A stretch of 49,970 bases of DNA, from assembly GCA_036821825.1 (NCBI GenBank), contig DAISIV010000026.1, positions 1-49,970 on the forward strand. Reading direction: 5' to 3'. Below are positions 16,969-25,113 of this stretch, piece after piece. The notes under the pieces are model-generated. The model saw nothing but the letters and a program-made list of their open reading frames with translations, ran no database searches and was not told the DNA's origin. Position 1 is the stretch's first letter. Every line of letters starts with the position of its first letter. Source of the DNA: CAITZA01 sp937915285 (GTDB taxonomy: Bacteria > Desulfobacterota > Desulfomonilia > Desulfomonilales > Desulfomonilaceae). A program made the position numbers and the translations under genes.

Positions 16969-18557
16969 AGACTAAACCGGTCCCCCGATCTGGCTTCCTT
17001 AACTTCAATGAGTTTACCGCCATGTTTCCGGATAGTTTCAAAAATGACATTCCGTAGATCTTCATTTTTTGAATCCGCGAAAAGATATCTTGGATGATGC
17101 TCCTGAATGATGCCCGAAATTTCCTTCTCTGTAGAAGCCCATGCGATGTGCTCAGGAACCCCTGATCTTAACACATCAACAGTTCTGACTCCAGTGAGAT
17201 ACCTGATTATGCGGGGATTCATGGAAAGGACAGGCCCCTGACCGGCATTCCGTTTGATCCAATCTGCTGCGGTAAAGAATGAAGCGTCTTTTAATGATTC
17301 GCCGCCGTTTGGCTGAAGAGCCGTTCTCGATTGATAAATTGTTTGAACGTTTGCGCCAAGGTTGGTGAGCGCAAGTGTCAAGAACAGCGCGCCTATAATT
17401 CTGGACTCAGAAAAAGAGAATCTTGGAAAAGTCCCCCGGATCATTGAAACAAGCCTTACGGATCCCATTCCGAGGAACAAATAAAAACCAGGAATAAGCG
17501 GAGCCAAATAACGGCTGCCTGCTGAACTCAACAATAGACCGCACATCTGTATGATGGTCAATATGCTGAAGAGTCTTTCACCACTGGTGATTGCTGTAAT
17601 AAGTCCGATGGCCACAAGGAACAGGATCAACAACTCCACCACAACAATTCGCATCGAAATTCCCGTGATGGCCTGAGCCAATTCGAAAAGATATTCCCAG
17701 GCTGATCCCAGAATCACAGAAACTTGCGTGTCAAAAGAACGACCTGACACAGCTCTAAGGTATTCGCCCTCATTTCCGGACACAGGAAAGCCGGATTTAA
17801 TGTACTCCCATGCCAGGGGTCCGATGAACGCAAAAAATAGAAAAATGGAGATCCTGAACAATTTGGTCGAATTCCGATCAGCATCGGAACTGCGCCAGAG
17901 AAAAACGGCCAATGCAGGAGCCAGACCCCAACCATTCACACGAATGAGAGCCGGCAAACCAGCTCCCACTCCAGCAATAACAAGGGCCACGTAAGATCCG
18001 GGACTTCTTTGCGCCGTCAGGACAAGATGAAGACTAAACAGGACAAATAACGTAAATGGGATATCTGAAGATGTATATGTCGAATTCAGGACTATCGTGT
18101 GATTTATCGCAAATAGGCCACCGATTACCAATCCTGTGTCAGCGCCGCACAAACGCCAAATCAACCCCAGACCTAAAAAAGCCGTGACAACCCCTATCAG
18201 CGCCATCAAAAGCCTGTAGTGAAAGAAATCTACACCAAAAGAGCCAATCCACACAGAAAGGATGAGAGGAAAACCCGGAGGGACATAGGTATGTGGCGAG
18301 CCGTTGTAAACATAGCCGTTGCCGGAAGCAAGGGATTCACCAAGTTCAAGATACAGAGCGCTGTCGGGCGTCGCCTTCCATGAAGAATTCACTATTAAGG
18401 CAAAGATCGTTGAAACGGCCGCAAAGAGACATACAAGCCTCCAAGGGGAGTAAACACCTTTGAGGGCACGTGAAAGGTCTTCAAAATATGGATAATCCTG
18501 GTTCAATTGCAGGCAATCCCCATGCGTCACGAAATGTTTGTCTCTAATTCGACTCAT
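16947..18557 (-). CDS. Glycosyltransferase family 39-type membrane protein (ArnT/PMT-like)
   Basis: 536 residues with about ten membrane segments. After the first segment comes a periplasmic loop with TPDSALYLELGESLASGNGY, then HTYVPPGFPLILS, typical of lipid-linked sugar transferases of the ArnT/PMT superfamily; the acidic DSALY position is the usual catalytic spot. The C-terminal soluble part (from about 400) carries ADWIKRNAGQGPVLSMNPR, also common in this family. It likely moves a sugar from a polyprenyl carrier to an acceptor on the outer face of the inner membrane. First gene of a pair with the SGNH hydrolase. The ribosome site is weak. Confidence 0.78.
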   Translation of the reverse strand: MSRIRDKHFVTHGDCLQLNQDYPYFEDLSRALKGVYSPWRLVCLFAAVSTIFALIVNSSWKATPDSALYLELGESLASGNGYVYNGSPHTYVPPGFPLILSVWIGSFGVDFFHYRLLMALIGVVTAFLGLGLIWRLCGADTGLVIGGLFAINHTIVLNSTYTSSDIPFTLFVLFSLHLVLTAQRSPGSYVALVIAGVGAGLPALIRVNGWGLAPALAVFLWRSSDADRNSTKLFRISIFLFFAFIGPLAWEYIKSGFPVSGNEGEYLRAVSGRSFDTQVSVILGSAWEYLFELAQAITGISMRIVVVELLILFLVAIGLITAITSGERLFSILTIIQMCGLLLSSAGSRYLAPLIPGFYLFLGMGSVRLVSMIRGTFPRFSFSESRIIGALFLTLALTNLGANVQTIYQSRTALQPNGGESLKDASFFTAADWIKRNAGQGPVLSMNPRIIRYLTGVRTVDVLRSGVPEHIAWASTEKEISGIIQEHHPRYLFADSKNEDLRNVIFETIRKHGGKLIEVKEARSGDRFSLWEIVMP

Positions 18558-18657
18558 GATCTTATATCAAACTGACAGGCTGATTGACCAGCGCGCTGCT
18601 CGACTTCAGTGGTTTGGCAATATAAGACGAAAAGGTTTCGAATTATCCTAATCAAGA

Positions 18658-18854
18658 CGTCTAAATATTTATAATATCACCCCATATTATGGCGCAATAA
18701 TAAAATACTTTAGCATTATTCGCTTATAATAACAAAGAGTTAATCCGCTTAGGTTCATTGTGTTTTTCTAAATTAATAATGTTTTGCATGATATTTACAT
18801 TATATTTATTCTCGAATAAAAATATAACTTACCAAGAAATAAGAATAAAAAATA
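18658..18854. other. AT-rich island upstream of the candidate small RNA
   Basis: About 200 bp of sequence far richer in A and T than its surroundings, full of TTATAAT/TAATAA words, with no open frame of note. It lies between the divergent start of the glycosyltransferase gene and a strong plus-strand promoter. It could hold promoters for both directions, an UP element, or a nucleoid-protein site. Confidence 0.5.
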
Positions 18855-18884
18855 TTGACAAATGTTTTAAGGTGGAGCTAGATA
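18855..18884 (+). promoter_or_regulatory. Strong sigma-70-like promoter
   Basis: A perfect TTGACA (18855-18860), an 18-base spacer, and TAGATA (18879-18884). The sequence just upstream (AATAAAAATA-type) resembles an UP element. No protein gene follows on this strand for over 2 kb, so the transcript is probably non-coding. Confidence 0.55.
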
Positions 18885-18890
18885 GCAGTC

Positions 18891-19020
18891 GTCTGCAGGG
18901 CAGGCCTGGAAGGGCGAGTAGATGAGGCTTGTCAGGCGTGTGTTGAATCTGGGTGATATGGAAATAAAATAAGAAGCGTTAAAAGCACGAAAACGGCATC
19001 TAAATGGCCGTTTTGCGTGT
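18891..19020 (+). ncRNA. Candidate small RNA
   Basis: Between the promoter at 18855-18884 and a strong hairpin there are about 130 bases with no good reading frame. GCCTG (18904-18908) can pair with CAGGC (18933-18937), and near the end GCACGAAAACGGC (18985-18997) pairs with GCCGTTTTGCGTG (19007-19019) apart from one bulged base. The T-run is only four bases and lies within the stem, so termination would be imperfect. It does not match 6S, SRP or tmRNA that I can recognise. Existence as an RNA is inference. Confidence 0.35.
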
Positions 19021-19044
19021 GTTCCACTGGGATGGAAAAGTAAT

Positions 19045-19069
19045 GATAAGAAGCGGTACTCGTCTTATC
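19045..19069. other. Inverted repeat near the HNH gene end
   Basis: GATAAGA (19045-19051) pairs with TCTTATC (19063-19069) around an 11-base loop. It lies about 115 bp beyond the stop of the minus-strand HNH gene and might help end its transcript. The remaining sequence in 19070-19185 shows nothing recognisable. Confidence 0.35.
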
Positions 19070-19185
19070 ACACCCGGACGACGTGTCAACGAAAAAGTGC
19101 GTCTTGGAGGGGGCTTTTTTTCCTCCAACACCCCGATCATTAGTTCTTCTCGATAAACACATTCTGTCCCCCCGGATGATTAATT

Positions 19186-19701
19186 TCAGAAATCCAATAT
19201 TTCGCTAAGCTTGATACCAAATTTTCGATTCAGATAAATATTAATAAATTCCATTATGGTAGGTTTGACGGGTTTTCTGACAAGGCTCATGTTCGCCTGT
19301 CGCGGTGTTCTGCCACCTTTATGAACATTGCAGTTTCTGCAACAGGCCACCACATTAGACCATTCGTTGGTTCCCCCCTGGACTTTTGGAATCACATGGT
19401 CAAGTGTCAAATCTGCCGGGGCATGTTCACGCCCACAATACTGGCAGACGAAAGAGTCTCTTATCATTATATTTTTCCGGGAGAAAGGCACTTCTCGTCG
19501 ATACATTTGACGAATGAATTTCAGTAGCCTGATCACGGCTGGAACTCGAAACGTCCGGCTTACCGTTCTGACGACACGGTCTGAATCCTTAACGACTTCC
19601 ACTTTCCCATTGAACAGCAGAAGCATTGCCCGCTGCCAGGAAACAAGACCCATAAACTCGTAACCAGCGCTCAGCACAATCACAGTGTCAATAGACGACA
19701 T
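19186..19701 (-). CDS. HNH endonuclease domain protein
   Basis: About 171 residues. An N-terminal region starting SSIDTVIVLSAGYEFMGLVSW is followed by an HNH module: RDSFVCQYCGR, LTLDHVIPKVQGG, NEWSNVVACCRNCN and HKGGRTP. Two CxxC pairs bind structural zinc, and the DHV histidine with the Asn form the beta-beta-alpha-metal active site. Stand-alone HNH proteins of this type are widespread in bacteria; the role is uncertain and restriction activity should not be assumed. ATG 19701 is preferred over the in-frame TTG 19728 because AAAGGA is well placed. It may be the last gene of the CooT/polyferredoxin run. Confidence 0.8.
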   Translation of the reverse strand: MSSIDTVIVLSAGYEFMGLVSWQRAMLLLFNGKVEVVKDSDRVVRTVSRTFRVPAVIRLLKFIRQMYRREVPFSRKNIMIRDSFVCQYCGREHAPADLTLDHVIPKVQGGTNEWSNVVACCRNCNVHKGGRTPRQANMSLVRKPVKPTIMEFINIYLNRKFGIKLSEILDF

Positions 19702-19837
19702 TGCTCCCGGGTTCCTTTCGGTTGACAAAGTTCACAGTAAAAGGATGCGCCCCAAGATACCGTTTAACAAGCTCAGCTCAATTCTGTCAATACAGTGGGC
19801 CAAAAGTTTTCAATAGCATGAACACCCTACCATAAGC

Positions 19838-20029
19838 CTACGATTGGGGCTCCAGCATTATCTTGTGGCCTGTCAGATCAATTTCCACCAGTCTTGCTTT
19901 CAGGGTCAAAGTTTCTCCAAAGATGCTTTTGAGAAAAACACCTCCAGGTTCGGGGCGAATTGAACCTACACTCTCCATTATCAGTTCCAGTCTTCCGTCC
20001 TTCGCCAGAAATGCGTTGGATTCACACAT
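19838..20029 (-). CDS. CooT-family nickel-binding protein
   Basis: 63 residues. The MCES start, followed by FLAKDGRLELIMESVGSI, GVFLKSIFGE and a closing DLTGHKIMLE, fits the small CooT family. In characterised CooT from Rhodospirillum rubrum, which helps load nickel into carbon monoxide dehydrogenase, Cys2 is the nickel ligand, and that Cys2 is present here. The predicted fold is a small all-beta homodimer in the cytoplasm. No carbon monoxide dehydrogenase genes lie in this window; the neighbours are a membrane polyferredoxin and an anchored protein, so the nickel may go to another enzyme. The ATG follows GGAGAC-type purines. Confidence 0.75.
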   Translation of the reverse strand: MCESNAFLAKDGRLELIMESVGSIRPEPGGVFLKSIFGETLTLKARLVEIDLTGHKIMLEPQS

Positions 20030-20128
20030 TTATTGTCTCCTGAGTAAACAGAATTAAATTGGTGTCAGCGTCTCCAAAATTATTGATCAAATCTTTCCGA
20101 TGATCAAATGAGAAATTTGTTTGGTCAT

Positions 20129-20902
20129 TTATCCCCATAGCCTGACAGCGTGGGTTGGGCATTTTTTGTGGCATTCCAGACAGCTTATGCATTCTTCAGG
20201 TCTGGTGTCGAAAACACCGTAGCTCTCGGACTTGGGAGTGGTTTCCATGGGGCAGAGTTTGTTGCAGGCGCCACAATCAACACAGGTTTCTTTTCGCTCC
20301 GGAAAGATTACCGCAAACCTGTTAAAAATTGACAGGCAGGCGCCCAGAGGACAAAGAACCTTGCAAAAAAATCGTCTGTGTCCCATAGCGAGAATAACAA
20401 TAGTAAAAAGTATGGCAAGCCGCATCCCAAGATGGGCAATGTTGGTAGTCCCGTTTATGACCGCCCAAGGAACGGCCGATTCTATGGTCCCTACGGGACA
20501 CAGGCGGCAGAAATATAGTGATGACTCAGGAGTCAGATAGACTGGAACCGCCACTACAAGTCCTGCAAACACGCCGTATTTAATAAATCTGAACCATGAT
20601 GGAATGCTGAACTTGATGTAAGGGACCTTGTAAAGCAGTTCTTGCAGAAATCCAAAGGGGCATGCCCAGCCACATAGTAGTCTGCCTATGGTTAAGCCTG
20701 CGATGGCCGTTAATCCGATTACAGAAAGGGGAACCAGGCCCAATGCCGAAAATTGTCCGATTATCCCCATTGGGCAGGCGAATATCGACGTGGGACAGGA
20801 ATGGCAGTTCAAAACCGGGAAGCAGATATTGTGCCACTGAAAAAGTCCAATGTTGAAAAGAGCGGCAAACGCGAGCTGAACTTTAAGTCTGATTTTTTCC
20901 AA
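20129..20902 (-). CDS. Membrane-bound 4Fe-4S polyferredoxin (NapH/CcoG-like)
   Basis: About 257 residues. Roughly five membrane segments carry three cytoplasm-side Cys motifs (LLCGWACPFGF, FCRLCPVG, FFCKVLCPLGACLS). Two classical [4Fe-4S] motifs follow at the C-terminus (CVDCGACNKLCP and CISCLECHKKCP). This is the NapH-type ferredoxin architecture, passing electrons between the quinone pool and periplasmic or cytoplasmic partners. The longest frame starts at a TTG at 20938; a TTG at 20902 after AGGGGAT fits better, though uncertain. Paired with an anchored small protein upstream and CooT downstream, it may supply electrons to a nickel or redox enzyme encoded elsewhere. Confidence 0.82.
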   Translation of the reverse strand: MEKIRLKVQLAFAALFNIGLFQWHNICFPVLNCHSCPTSIFACPMGIIGQFSALGLVPLSVIGLTAIAGLTIGRLLCGWACPFGFLQELLYKVPYIKFSIPSWFRFIKYGVFAGLVVAVPVYLTPESSLYFCRLCPVGTIESAVPWAVINGTTNIAHLGMRLAILFTIVILAMGHRRFFCKVLCPLGACLSIFNRFAVIFPERKETCVDCGACNKLCPMETTPKSESYGVFDTRPEECISCLECHKKCPTHAVRLWG

Positions 20903-20969
20903 TTTTATATCCCCTGTAGTAATTAAGACTTGAATCAATGTTGTCCCAACACTTGGGACTCAACTAGAT

Positions 20970-21287
20970 TCAGGTGGGGCAGGGCATTCGCCCTTTCAGC
21001 ATTCTCAGATCGGGATAGTTGGAAGTGAGCTTGCCGTCCTTATACCTGCTGATACCTTCAAAAGTCATGGCATTGACCACTTCAGGTTCAGTGAACCATT
21101 GTGACTGAGCTTCAAATTTGTTGTCCGAGCCTTCATAACCGGGAATTTTTATCGTTATGCCAACATTTTTAAGTTTCTCAAACTTCTCGAGATTATCATA
21201 GACAAGGAATTCCCTGAAGAAACCGCCATATACTGTAGCTGCGATGCTCAATGAAAACAGGATCAACCAAAAAATTCTTCGTACCAT
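20970..21287 (-). CDS. Hypothetical membrane-anchored protein next to the polyferredoxin
   Basis: About 105 residues. A short basic start and a hydrophobic segment (RRIFWLILFSLSIAATVYGG) anchor a soluble tail with FREFLVYDNLEKFEKLKN and a C-terminal MPCPT. I recognise no family. The longer frame from 21374 would add 29 residues without a good ribosome site; ATG 21287 follows AAGGGAGA and starts at the anchor. It lies about 70 bp upstream of the polyferredoxin in the same direction and is probably co-transcribed, perhaps as a periplasmic partner. Confidence 0.6.
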   Translation of the reverse strand: MVRRIFWLILFSLSIAATVYGGFFREFLVYDNLEKFEKLKNVGITIKIPGYEGSDNKFEAQSQWFTEPEVVNAMTFEGISRYKDGKLTSNYPDLRMLKGRMPCPT

Positions 21288-21469
21288 GAGGTCTCCCTTC
21301 CCAAACGCCAGGCTATCAAACACTAAACCAACACTGCCTCTGCAAGTAAAAATTTTCAGAACCGTTTCTAGCAAATCAGTTTGACCTTATACAAGGTCTC
21401 GTGAGATTAAATGGCCATACGCCCCATTAAAACGCGCAGCAGATCTTTAACCAGTAACGGAGCCCAAAG

Positions 21470-22045
21470 ATGTTGATCAAACCCACACTGTTCGTTATAT
21501 CAGCCCCATCGGGCGCCGGTAAATCGACATTGATCAGGAACATCAAGCCATTATTCCCGGACATGCGCTATTCTATATCATGCGCGACGCGACCTCCACG
21601 CAAAGGGGAAATCGATGGTGTCAGTTATTACTTCATAAGTGAGTCCAAATTCAAGAGCATGTCCAGGGCAGGAGAATTTCTGGAGTGGAAAAACGTGCAT
21701 GGGAACCTTTATGGAACTCCACGCCAACCTGTTTCGGATGTTCTCAGCGCCGGCGGCAGGATGATAATGGATATCGACGTGGAAGGAGCCCGTGAGGTTT
21801 TTATGAAGATCCCCGAGGCGGTAGGGATTTTCGTAAACGCGCCAAGCCTGGCTGAACTCGAAAAGAGGCTGAGAAAGAGACGTAGCGATTCAGAAGAATC
21901 CATTCGAGTCAGGATGCTGAACGCATACCATGAAATGAGGATGGCTGACCTATTCAAATACAGCATTGTAAATGACGAACTCAATGTGGCTGTAAGGGAG
22001 CTTGCAGAAATTATCAGGAAAGAATCAGAGGCAAATACGGTTTAG
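21470..22045 (+). CDS. gmk: Guanylate kinase
   Basis: 191 residues; phosphorylates GMP to GDP with ATP in the cytoplasm. The P-loop SAPSGAGKST (11-20), the GMP-binding SCATRPPRKGEIDGVSYYF and the LEWKNVHGNLYGTPR and DIDVEGA motifs are all present, and length is normal. Often gmk sits in a yicC-gmk-rpoZ operon; here it stands alone. Its TAG ends at 22045, directly abutting the stop of the convergent protease gene, so the two transcripts must overlap or share a terminator. Confidence 0.95.
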   Translation: MLIKPTLFVISAPSGAGKSTLIRNIKPLFPDMRYSISCATRPPRKGEIDGVSYYFISESKFKSMSRAGEFLEWKNVHGNLYGTPRQPVSDVLSAGGRMIMDIDVEGAREVFMKIPEAVGIFVNAPSLAELEKRLRKRRSDSEESIRVRMLNAYHEMRMADLFKYSIVNDELNVAVRELAEIIRKESEANTV

Positions 22046-23173
22046 CTACCTTCGAGGCGCATGCCCTACCAATATATCTAGTTCATGTGGCTTGTTCTGC
22101 CGCAGCACTGTTACACGGAGTGTCGATCCTGGCCTCAAGCCTGACACAATTGTGGAAAGCTCCTGCTGGCTTCTTACAGGCCTGTTTGCGGCCCTGATTA
22201 TGAGGTCACCCCGTTTCAAGCCGGCGTGCTGAGCCGGAGTGGAGGACATGACTTCATCGACAACTACACCCCTTGAGATATTAGGACTGGAGCCTGGAAA
22301 CTCTGATGTGTCGGTATCATCGACAAAAAGGCCTAGCCAGCCACGATTTCCATCTGCGCAGTCTGGCTTCAATTCCATCAGTTCACGGATGAAATTTGCT
22401 GGTATGGAAAATCCGATTCCCTTCGCTGTTGAAATGATGGCCGTGTTCACTCCAATGACCTCGCCCGCCATATTGAACAGTGGTCCACCTGAATTGCCAG
22501 GATTTATGGATGCGTCAGTCTGTATGAAATTGTCGTCCGGCCCAAAACCCAGGAAACGGCCTTTACCACTCACTATTCCAATGGTCACTGTTCTTCCCAA
22601 TCCGAAAGGGTTACCAACCGCAAGTACCCATTCCCCAACCTGGACCCTGTCGGACTGCCCAAGAAAGACCTCAGGGATATCCGGCGGACTGTCTACCTCA
22701 AGAAGCGCCAGGTCAACCCGCGGATGAACGGCCACCACTCGGGCATTCAGGACCTTACCTGTGGAAAGGGTCACAGAAATCCTTTCCGCAGATTCGACGA
22801 CGTGCGCATTCGTCACAATATGCCCGTTCCCGTCACAAAAAAAACCGCTGCCTATACTGTCGGTTTCTAAAGAATTCATTATGCCGGGCCTGGAGACTGA
22901 GGCATCCCTCGACATTTTGTCGTAGGAGGTTTTTTCAGATCGCGCGCTCGAAGAATTTCGCTCGATTGATATGCTGACCACAGACGGGGACAGATTCTTG
23001 ATGAGGTCTACCAGGTCAGGACAGCCATTCTTGATTGACGGAAGTTTCTCACCCTGCATGGCCAAGGCGAGTTGAGACATGCAAATAAAAACAGCAAGCG
23101 CCAGCGTGAAGCGAATTATGTGGTGGTAGATCAAGACGGCAATTCTCAACTTAAAAAATTGAAAACCGATCAC
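22046..23173 (-). CDS. HtrA/DegP-type serine protease with one PDZ domain
   Basis: Up to 375 residues. An N-terminal signal or anchor (about 10-38) leads to a trypsin-like domain with the full triad: His124 (VTNAHVV), Asp154 (HPRVDLALLEV) and Ser228 (NPGNSGGPLF). One PDZ domain (about 285-370: RGVVVDEVMSSTPAQHAGL) completes the DegS/HtrA short form. It acts in the periplasm in protein quality control or signalling. The start is GTG at 23171-23173 with a weak ribosome site; in-frame TTG codons a few residues later are alternatives and keep the signal segment. Transcribed alone. Confidence 0.88.
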   Translation of the reverse strand: MIGFQFFKLRIAVLIYHHIIRFTLALAVFICMSQLALAMQGEKLPSIKNGCPDLVDLIKNLSPSVVSISIERNSSSARSEKTSYDKMSRDASVSRPGIMNSLETDSIGSGFFCDGNGHIVTNAHVVESAERISVTLSTGKVLNARVVAVHPRVDLALLEVDSPPDIPEVFLGQSDRVQVGEWVLAVGNPFGLGRTVTIGIVSGKGRFLGFGPDDNFIQTDASINPGNSGGPLFNMAGEVIGVNTAIISTAKGIGFSIPANFIRELMELKPDCADGNRGWLGLFVDDTDTSEFPGSSPNISRGVVVDEVMSSTPAQHAGLKRGDLIIRAANRPVRSQQELSTIVSGLRPGSTLRVTVLRQNKPHELDILVGHAPRR

Positions 23174-23279
23174 GCGCTTCGATCTACCAGAATAACATCT
23201 CTATGTCAACTTAATGTATTTACAATATCATGAATAAAAAACCTTATGTTTTAAATCATATTAAAGCCTGGAGATCCTG

Positions 23280-24119
23280 TTATAACAGTAGTAGCAATTC
23301 GCGTACTATCTTGGCCGACAGGATTGAACTCATTCCCGATGGGTCCAAAGAAGGATTTAATTCAACCACGTCCGCTCCGATCAGATCTATGGACTTCAAC
23401 ATTTTGAAGAACCGTTCAAGGTCGGAGTAAAACCACCCTCCGGCCTCAGGATTGCCAGTTCCCGGGAGGCAGGCTGGGTCCATAACGTCAAGGTCCAGAG
23501 TCAGGTAGACCTTGCCACCCTGGAGGCGATTGAGAATGTAACGCTCTGAGCCTCTATCCCACTGGTAGAGAGTTTCGTTTTCTTTCATCCACAGGAATTC
23601 CTGCTTCGTTCCCGACCTGATCCCGAGTTGAATGAGGCGGTCCGGACCAATGATATCAGCAACTTTGCGAATGACAGTAGCGTGACTCAGTGGGGCGCCC
23701 TCATATTCAGTGCGAAGATCCGTATGAGCATCCAGATGTATGACGAAGAAGTCCTTGGAAAATTTGTTGAAGGCGCGAATAATCGGAAGAGTTATCGTGT
23801 GCTCGCCTCCAAGCGCTAGAGGCTTGCCTCCATCATTAATTAATTCCGAACAAAACGATTCAATTTCATCCAGTCGCCTACTAAGGTTCTTATCGGAGAA
23901 GTTAATGTTTCCAAGATCTGAGAATCCGAAATCAAGCAGGTCTCTATCCAGGAAAGGTGAATATGTCTCAATTGAGTCTGAAACTTCTCTTATTGCGTTT
24001 GGTCCTTTGTCCGAACCGGATCTGTATGTAGATGTCTGGTCAATTGGGCACCCAAAAATGGCAGGTCTTCCCTTTATGGTTCTATCACCGTGGCTCTCCA
24101 GAAAACTTACAGGATTCAT
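23280..24119 (-). CDS. speB: Agmatinase
   Basis: About 279 residues; hydrolyses agmatine to putrescine and urea using two Mn ions. The ureohydrolase ligands are present: GGEHT, HLDAHTDLR, and LDLDVMDP with GTGNPEAGG. AGMATINASE-type AGGWF and VVELNPSLDP near the end also fit. The start is ATG 24119, since CGGAG is well spaced for it, rather than ATG 24125. It is the third gene of pdaD-speE-speB, separated from speE by 130 bp that hold a nested hairpin. With PdaD it completes the arginine to agmatine to putrescine route. Confidence 0.93.
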   Translation of the reverse strand: MNPVSFLESHGDRTIKGRPAIFGCPIDQTSTYRSGSDKGPNAIREVSDSIETYSPFLDRDLLDFGFSDLGNINFSDKNLSRRLDEIESFCSELINDGGKPLALGGEHTITLPIIRAFNKFSKDFFVIHLDAHTDLRTEYEGAPLSHATVIRKVADIIGPDRLIQLGIRSGTKQEFLWMKENETLYQWDRGSERYILNRLQGGKVYLTLDLDVMDPACLPGTGNPEAGGWFYSDLERFFKMLKSIDLIGADVVELNPSLDPSGMSSILSAKIVRELLLLL

Positions 24120-24160
24120 TTCCATGCTCCGAATTTAATCAATTTGATTGGAAATAATGA

Positions 24161-24207
24161 GGCGGATCTGGAGCAGTGAACCGTTGTTCAGACGCTCAAA
24201 ATCCGCC
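24161..24207. other. Nested long hairpin between speE and speB
   Basis: GGCGGAT (24161-24167) pairs with ATCCGCC (24201-24207); inside, GAGC/GCTC and GAAC/GTTC form two further short stems with small internal loops and a 4-base tip. On the plus strand it is followed by TTTTATAT. On the minus strand, the coding direction, the following bases are TCATTATTT, so termination there would be weak. It may be an mRNA processing or attenuation element within the polyamine operon. Confidence 0.55.
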
Positions 24208-24249
24208 TTTTATATAAAACATTCGATCAGTCAGTAGCCCGTGGGCCGG

Positions 24250-25113
24250 TTAATTTTTTATTCCCGCCAACTTCTTGACAAACTGAGGGAGGCTGAAAGC
24301 AGCCGGGTGTATGGCTCTGTTGTAGTATTTTAGCGATCCAAGCACGTCATCAGGAATAATAAACCTATCAACTGAAATGTTTTGTGTATCGTTCAGGCAC
24401 ATTGTAAACGACCACATGGCCCCAGGGTAGCTCGGAATAACTGCCAGATAGGGTTTGACATTGTCTGGGCCAAATACTGAACGAAGCTTTTCAACCGTTT
24501 CACTGAACACATCTGCCATGAAAATCGGGCTTTCTGTCTGGAAAACGGCCATTCCACCTTTTCGCAGCCCATTCTTTATCGACTGATAAAAAGAAACCTC
24601 GTAAAGGGCCTTGCCTGGTCCTATCGGGTCGGTGGAATCTACGAATATGGCGTCGAACTGATCCGGACGGTTTGCCACAAAGGCCGCTCCATCCTCAAAA
24701 GCGCATCTGGCTCGGGGATCATCGAGCCCGGAAGAAACTTCTGGAAAGAACTTGCGACATGAGGTGGTTACCATCTCATCTATTTCGCAAAGGGTTATTT
24801 CCCTAAGGGAGTTGTATTTCACCAGTTCAGTTACGGCCCCACCGTCCCCACCGCCAATCACAAGGGCGGCCTGAGGGGCGTTGAGGATGCTCATTGCCGG
24901 ATGAATCAGCATTTCATGATAAATGAAAGTGTCCTTTTCAGTGACCATGAAACAACCGTCTAGGACCAATATTCGGCCCATGGCCGGTGTGTCATAAATC
25001 TCTATCTTCTGAAACGGACTCTGGGCCTCGTATAATTTGGAAGAACATTTGAGACCAAACGACGATATCCCACCATAAGCCTCTACGAACCAGCCATCAG
25101 GATTTATTGACAT
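24250..25113 (-). CDS. speE: Polyamine aminopropyltransferase (spermidine synthase)
   Basis: 287 residues; transfers an aminopropyl group from decarboxylated SAM to putrescine. Motifs of the family are clear: LVLDGCFMVTEKDTFIYHEM, ALVIGGGDGGAVTEL (dcSAM-binding glycine-rich loop), LCEIDEMV, and FDAIFVDSTDPIGPG with the catalytic Asp. It overlaps the end of pdaD by 10 bp, so the two are translationally coupled. No S-adenosylmethionine decarboxylase (speD) gene is present in the window to supply decarboxylated SAM. Confidence 0.94.
   Translation of the reverse strand: MSINPDGWFVEAYGGISSFGLKCSSKLYEAQSPFQKIEIYDTPAMGRILVLDGCFMVTEKDTFIYHEMLIHPAMSILNAPQAALVIGGGDGGAVTELVKYNSLREITLCEIDEMVTTSCRKFFPEVSSGLDDPRARCAFEDGAAFVANRPDQFDAIFVDSTDPIGPGKALYEVSFYQSIKNGLRKGGMAVFQTESPIFMADVFSETVEKLRSVFGPDNVKPYLAVIPSYPGAMWSFTMCLNDTQNISVDRFIIPDDVLGSLKYYNRAIHPAAFSLPQFVKKLAGIKN

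Noticed and set aside
18891..18940. Signal recognition particle RNA, from a CCTGGAAGGG-like loop
   Set aside because: The required AGCAG-type 3' side of the SRP domain IV loop is missing, so only a generic hairpin remains.
18932..19162. 76-residue minus-strand frame in the AT-rich spacer region
   Set aside because: It covers two inverted repeats and shows no protein-like composition or ribosome site.
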